NCBI GenBank assembly: GCA_020634565.1
Contig: JACKBN010000012.1
Span: forward strand, 62,001-126,000
From: Ardenticatenaceae bacterium
GTDB taxonomy: Bacteria; Chloroflexota; Anaerolineae; Promineifilales; Promineifilaceae
DNA: 64,000 nt
Direction of reading: 5' to 3'
Made by a program: the position numbers and the translations under genes. The notes under the pieces are model-generated. The model was not told where the DNA came from. It did no database searches and saw nothing but the letters and a program-made list of their open reading frames with translations. Position 1 is the stretch's first letter. The number at the start of each line of letters is the position of its first letter. This document shows positions 60,426 through 64,000 of the stretch, one piece after another.

Positions 60426-62273
60426 ATGCCCCATCGGATTGCTGCTAAAGGGTATACCAGCGTAATACTGGTGTTGAATATGAAGCGTTTTGTGCATGGC
60501 GAGGCCGCACAAAAGCGCTTTGAAACAGTTCGCGGTTCCCAAGATTTCACAGATTCGCTGCAGCAAAGTTGGCCTAAAAGCTTTCCGCCACAGGCTCGTT
60601 TTCGTCCCCTCAATGGTTCAGACATGTTGGTAGAAGATGTCGGTTTTGCGACCGGCGTTTTTCGCTCGTTGCTGCTAGAACGACATGCTTCCCCCACGTA
60701 TAACCTGGATAAAACGAAGGTGCAATTTTCACCTGGATTGGAGAGCAATTTCCAGTTCAAAACGCTGTTTAAGCGGGCCTGGGATCGGTGGGAGATTTGC
60801 ATTCGTCCCACGATGACGGGCTTTTTTATCATCCAACTGGTTTACCGTTACCAGCAAGCGCCTCGTTCCATTATTGATTTGGCGAAGGATGCGATTAAGC
60901 TGCAAGAGCCGCTGGATGTGCCGAGTGCCGTGCGCTGGCTCAAATACAATCGGGATCGGTACGAAAATGAGCCAGACAAACTCGCCGAAAAAGAGCGCTC
61001 GGTAAAGGAACTCCTTGAATGGCTGGGCGCTGATGTGGAAAATCCGCACGAAAGCGAGACGATGTACTATCCGGTGCAATGGAAGCTAGCGGTAGAAGCG
61101 ATTAATTTGTTTGTAGAAGACGGCCGTTTCACCATTCCCCACAAAGACGGTGCGATTGAATTACGGCCGTGTTCTTCCAAACATTCTTTGCCCCTGCACG
61201 ACTCCTACATCATTTACCACTTTGATGAGCTGCTGGCCGAACCCGGCGTTATCAACCGGACGCAGAGCCGCAAAGCCAATGCGGGCGTGAAAGTTCCCGT
61301 CTCGTTGCATAACATTCGCCAATCCAACCGGCTGCGCAACGCAATTTTAAGCCTGCTGGAAGGCACCGTTTTGCGTGACCCGGATAAGCCAGACGAAGAT
61401 CTGGATGCCAACGGCTACTTCCCCTCGCCCCGCTGGAGCCACGCTGATGCCCTGTTTGAAGACCAGCAGACCAATCTCGCCTCTTGGAGCGATGAGCTAT
61501 GTCTGTTCACGGCCCGTACGGCGCTGATCATGCCCTCTAAAAAGTGGCGTGATTATGAGATGGCGGTTTCTACCGTGCCCAGCGCCACGCTAAAAGTGCA
61601 GTATGCCCGCTACTGGGAAGCGGTCGAGCGGATGATTGAGTTCATTTTGGAAGTGCGCGTGCTGGTGCAGCTCATCGAAAGTGATTCCTACCGGTTGCTG
61701 GCCCAAATTGCCAACACCATCGAGGAAATTCGCGCCGATATGTTCAAGGGCGACATTGTGATTGAGGGCGAGCTGAAGGAGCAAATGGCTCGGGCGGCGC
61801 ACCTGCGGCGGATGGCGGCGCTGGCGCAAAGCATTAGCCATCCCCCGTTTTGGAGCCGGGCTGAGTACGCTGTGCAAAAGGCAGAACGTCTGTTTAGCTT
61901 GCTGGACGTGCCGCGCATTTTGGAGCACGTGGAGCGCAATATTGAAAGCATCAACAGCGTAGCAGATCATGTGGATGAACTGTACATCGCTGATTTGTCG
62001 GAAAAGAGTAACGACAAAGCCACCATGCTCTCGATTGGTCTGGCAGGCGTTTCTTTCATCGTTACCTTGTTGGCCTTGCCTTCGTTCTGGTTTGATTTGA
62101 TGGAAATTCCTTCCAGATGGTGGCCGTTTGAAGGGCTGTACTACATCGTTTTGTATGTGGGTACAGGTTTGGGTCTGGGGCTGGTTTCTGTTTCATTGGT
62201 GCTGATTGTGATGGCGCTGAAGCGGCAAGGGTTGGGCAAAGTAAAGCGGAATTTGTTCAATCGCAAACGTTGA
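60426..62273 (+). CDS. Large protein with C-terminal two-TM hairpin, unknown (CorA-like end)
   Basis: This protein has 615 residues from ATG 60426, which follows AAAGGAG; an ATG at 60396 lies in the promoter region. The first 530 residues are soluble and mixed alpha/beta, without a recognised domain (PRSIIDLAKDAIKLQEPLDV, WEAVERMIEFILEVRVLVQLI). A long helix (SVADHVDELYIADLSEKSNDKATMLSI) leads into two membrane segments (GLAGVSFIVTLLALPSFWF, YYIVLYVGTGLGLGLVSVSLVLIVMAL). The order of long helix, then SNDKATMLSI, then two TMs resembles CorA-type or Rmd1-type proteins, but the GMN motif of Mg channels is absent. Function unknown. Confidence 0.7.
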   Translation: MPHRIAAKGYTSVILVLNMKRFVHGEAAQKRFETVRGSQDFTDSLQQSWPKSFPPQARFRPLNGSDMLVEDVGFATGVFRSLLLERHASPTYNLDKTKVQFSPGLESNFQFKTLFKRAWDRWEICIRPTMTGFFIIQLVYRYQQAPRSIIDLAKDAIKLQEPLDVPSAVRWLKYNRDRYENEPDKLAEKERSVKELLEWLGADVENPHESETMYYPVQWKLAVEAINLFVEDGRFTIPHKDGAIELRPCSSKHSLPLHDSYIIYHFDELLAEPGVINRTQSRKANAGVKVPVSLHNIRQSNRLRNAILSLLEGTVLRDPDKPDEDLDANGYFPSPRWSHADALFEDQQTNLASWSDELCLFTARTALIMPSKKWRDYEMAVSTVPSATLKVQYARYWEAVERMIEFILEVRVLVQLIESDSYRLLAQIANTIEEIRADMFKGDIVIEGELKEQMARAAHLRRMAALAQSISHPPFWSRAEYAVQKAERLFSLLDVPRILEHVERNIESINSVADHVDELYIADLSEKSNDKATMLSIGLAGVSFIVTLLALPSFWFDLMEIPSRWWPFEGLYYIVLYVGTGLGLGLVSVSLVLIVMALKRQGLGKVKRNLFNRKR

Positions 62274-62357
62274 GATTGGAAACGGCCGTTCCCCCACAAA
62301 ATCTTCCTCAAAAATTTAACAATGTTATCTGCTGCCAATTCGTGGTAAAACAACGCT

Positions 62358-63929
62358 ATGAAAGCAAAAGGAAAAATCACCGTTCGAAAATGGCAAGAAG
62401 AAGATATTCCACAAATTGTAGCCTGCCATAAGGCAGTTTATGGCGATTTGTATGAGGGAGATGAATTATACGGCCGTCGCGCCTACAGTCTCCAATTTGC
62501 AGCTTTCCCCGAGGGGCAGTTCCTGGCCGAGATTGGCGGGGAAGTGGTGGGGTACGCCACGGCCATCATTGTGCAGCTAGATGACAATGATGAGCACGGC
62601 TACACCTACGAAGAAATTACCGGGCAGGGCACGTTTACGACCCACACCTACAGCGGCGATACGCTCTACGGGGCTGATATCGCCGTACACCCCGATTTCC
62701 GGCGGCGCGGCGTTTCCAAGCGGCTGTACCAGAAGCGGCGGCAGCTGCTGCGTAAGTACAATTTGCGGCGATTGGTCGCATACGGCCGTTTGCCAGACTA
62801 TCACCTCGTCAGCGGCAAAATGACGGCCGAAGCGTACGTGGCAAAAGTGGTGGCTGGCGAAATGTGGGACTCGGCTCTGAAAGCCCACCTGGATGCCGGC
62901 TACACCGTCAAACGCGTGCTGATGGATTTTCTGGATGACGAAAAAAGCCTCAACTACGCCACCTGGCTAGAAATGTCCAATCCCGTCTACAAACCGGAAA
63001 AGCGCAAAATTGCCGCCTCGCCGCTCAAGCGACCCGTGCGCACCATTCGCGTCTGCGCCGCTCAGTACCTCATGCGCCCCATTCAGGCTTGGGCCGACTT
63101 TGAGCAGCAGGTCACCTTTTTTGCCATGTCAGCCGAGAGCTACCATTGTCACTTTTTGCTGATGCCGGAGCTGTTCACCGTCCAGCTATTTACGCTCATG
63201 TCGAAGGATTTGGACCCGAAAACGGCCGCTCATCAACTGGCTGATTATCACGAGCAATATGTGACCCTGTTCAAAAATTTGGCGATGCAGTACCGCATCT
63301 ATATCATCGGTGGCACGATTCCCACGGAGCGCAATGGCAAGCTGTACAATGTGGCCCACCTGTTTAGCCCGTCAGGCAACGTGTACACGCAGGACAAGCT
63401 GCATGTCACCCCCTACGAGCGGGATTTTTGGGACATTCAGCCCGGCGAATCGCTCAAAATCTTTGAGACACCGCTGGGACGCATCGCCATTCAGGTATGC
63501 TACGATATCGAGTTTCCCGAAGCATCGCGGCTGCTTACCCTGGCTGGCGCAGAGGTGATTTTTGTGCCGTTCAGCACCGATGAGCGCAAGGCGTATTATC
63601 GCGTGCGCTTTAGCAGCCAGGCGCGGGCGGTGGAGAATTACATCTACGTGGTGCTGGCCGGGAATGCGGGCAATTTGCCCACCACGCCCTGGTATTTGCT
63701 CAACTACAGCCAATCAGCCGTTTTTACCCCCAGCGATTTTGCGTTTCCGCCCGAAGCGACGGCTGGCTTGGCCGACCCAAATGTGGAAACGGCCGTTATC
63801 GCCGACCTGGATCTGACCACCTTAACCCAAATGCGCGAGATTGGCAGCGTACGGCCGTTGCGTGATCGCCGCCTTGATCTTTACGAACTAAACTCTAAAA
63901 TCCCCATCAAAACTGTAATCGTTGAATAA
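62358..63929 (+). CDS. GNAT acetyltransferase / nitrilase fusion protein
   Basis: This 523-residue protein has two enzymes in one chain. Residues 1-215 are a GNAT domain with the acetyl-CoA loop in ADIAVHPDFRRRGVSKRLYQ. Residues 225-510 are a carbon-nitrogen hydrolase: catalytic Glu in LLMPELF, Lys in QDKLHVTPYE and Cys in IQVCYDIEFPE. The family of such fusions is known from many bacteria, but its natural substrate is not. The nitrilase would release an amine or ammonia and the GNAT could acetylate an amine, so linked amide chemistry is plausible. No partner genes are adjacent. Confidence 0.92.
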   Translation: MKAKGKITVRKWQEEDIPQIVACHKAVYGDLYEGDELYGRRAYSLQFAAFPEGQFLAEIGGEVVGYATAIIVQLDDNDEHGYTYEEITGQGTFTTHTYSGDTLYGADIAVHPDFRRRGVSKRLYQKRRQLLRKYNLRRLVAYGRLPDYHLVSGKMTAEAYVAKVVAGEMWDSALKAHLDAGYTVKRVLMDFLDDEKSLNYATWLEMSNPVYKPEKRKIAASPLKRPVRTIRVCAAQYLMRPIQAWADFEQQVTFFAMSAESYHCHFLLMPELFTVQLFTLMSKDLDPKTAAHQLADYHEQYVTLFKNLAMQYRIYIIGGTIPTERNGKLYNVAHLFSPSGNVYTQDKLHVTPYERDFWDIQPGESLKIFETPLGRIAIQVCYDIEFPEASRLLTLAGAEVIFVPFSTDERKAYYRVRFSSQARAVENYIYVVLAGNAGNLPTTPWYLLNYSQSAVFTPSDFAFPPEATAGLADPNVETAVIADLDLTTLTQMREIGSVRPLRDRRLDLYELNSKIPIKTVIVE

Positions 63930-63931
63930 CC

Positions 63932-63989
63932 CATTTCCCCGGAAACTTTTTGCGGGAACGATGTGCTTTTGCGCAGTTTCCGGGGAAAT
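63932..63989. repeat. CCGGAAACT inverted repeat
   Basis: ATTTCCCCGGAAACT pairs with AGTTTCCGGGGAAAT across about 28 bases, just after the GNAT-nitrilase stop. Confidence 0.75.
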
Positions 63990-64000
63990 CTCAATAAGGA

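Overview
The window reads as an ordinary chromosomal stretch of a Chloroflexota bacterium (my inference). Pointers are Thr/Pro-rich lipoprotein linkers, a membrane-anchored baseplate-J protein, a LiaF-like toastrack protein, a GNAT-nitrilase fusion, T-box leaders on valS, and an archaeal-type ValRS beside a bacterial-type one. I found no rRNA, tRNA, CRISPR array, transposase, integrase or phage module. About 44 protein-coding genes lie on both strands, in short runs rather than long operons.

Layout. 1-3.5 kb: Clp-type AAA+ ATPase (cut by the window edge) and a two-subunit CoA-transferase, all minus. 3.65-5.1 kb: a predicted conflict protein, EAD-like + TIR + FGE/C-type-lectin fold. 5.3-19 kb: polyprenyl synthase, xanthine PRTase, small-molecule kinase, NHL lipoprotein, guaA, two membrane proteins, hydantoinase A, an EF-G paralogue, a LiaF-like protein and SufE. 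19-22 kb: a second EAD-like protein, a membrane-spanning nSTAND NTPase with a Ca-binding stalk and propeller. 22.4-25.6 kb: damaged thyA, a small ORF, folA, then a thioredoxin-like lipoprotein with a CcdA-like partner. 25.7-34 kb: archaeal-type valS with a T-box, truncated haemoglobin, M23 lipoprotein, receiver-kinase hybrid, lipoate ligase and a lipoprotein. 34-37 kb: alaS behind an alanine-rich leader peptide with a complete attenuator. 37-47 kb: baseplate-J protein, Nudix, ruvX, mltG, a short substrate-binding lipoprotein, two tandem two-TM paralogues, and a TPR-SLT transglycosylase with a small partner. 47-55 kb: three tandem ~845-residue paralogues of unknown function. 55-64 kb: cyclophilin, methyltransferase, YbaN, a second T-box with a bacterial-type valS broken by nine single-base deletions, a large unknown membrane protein and the GNAT-nitrilase.

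Two genome-style signals run across everything. The palindrome ACGGCCGT occurs about 130 times by my eye count, where about one is expected; it is mostly inside genes and leaves TAV, NGR and RP imprints in the proteins. Most intergenic gaps hold an inverted repeat built from a short word repeated several times. At least ten word families are visible, and some copies have entered coding sequence (valS, the substrate-binding lipoprotein, C-terminal tails) or both T-box leaders.

The best candidates for something new are the alaS attenuator, the two EAD-linked conflict proteins (one with a C-terminus that looks like a diversity-generating retroelement target), the three-paralogue family, and the repeat/palindrome ecology.
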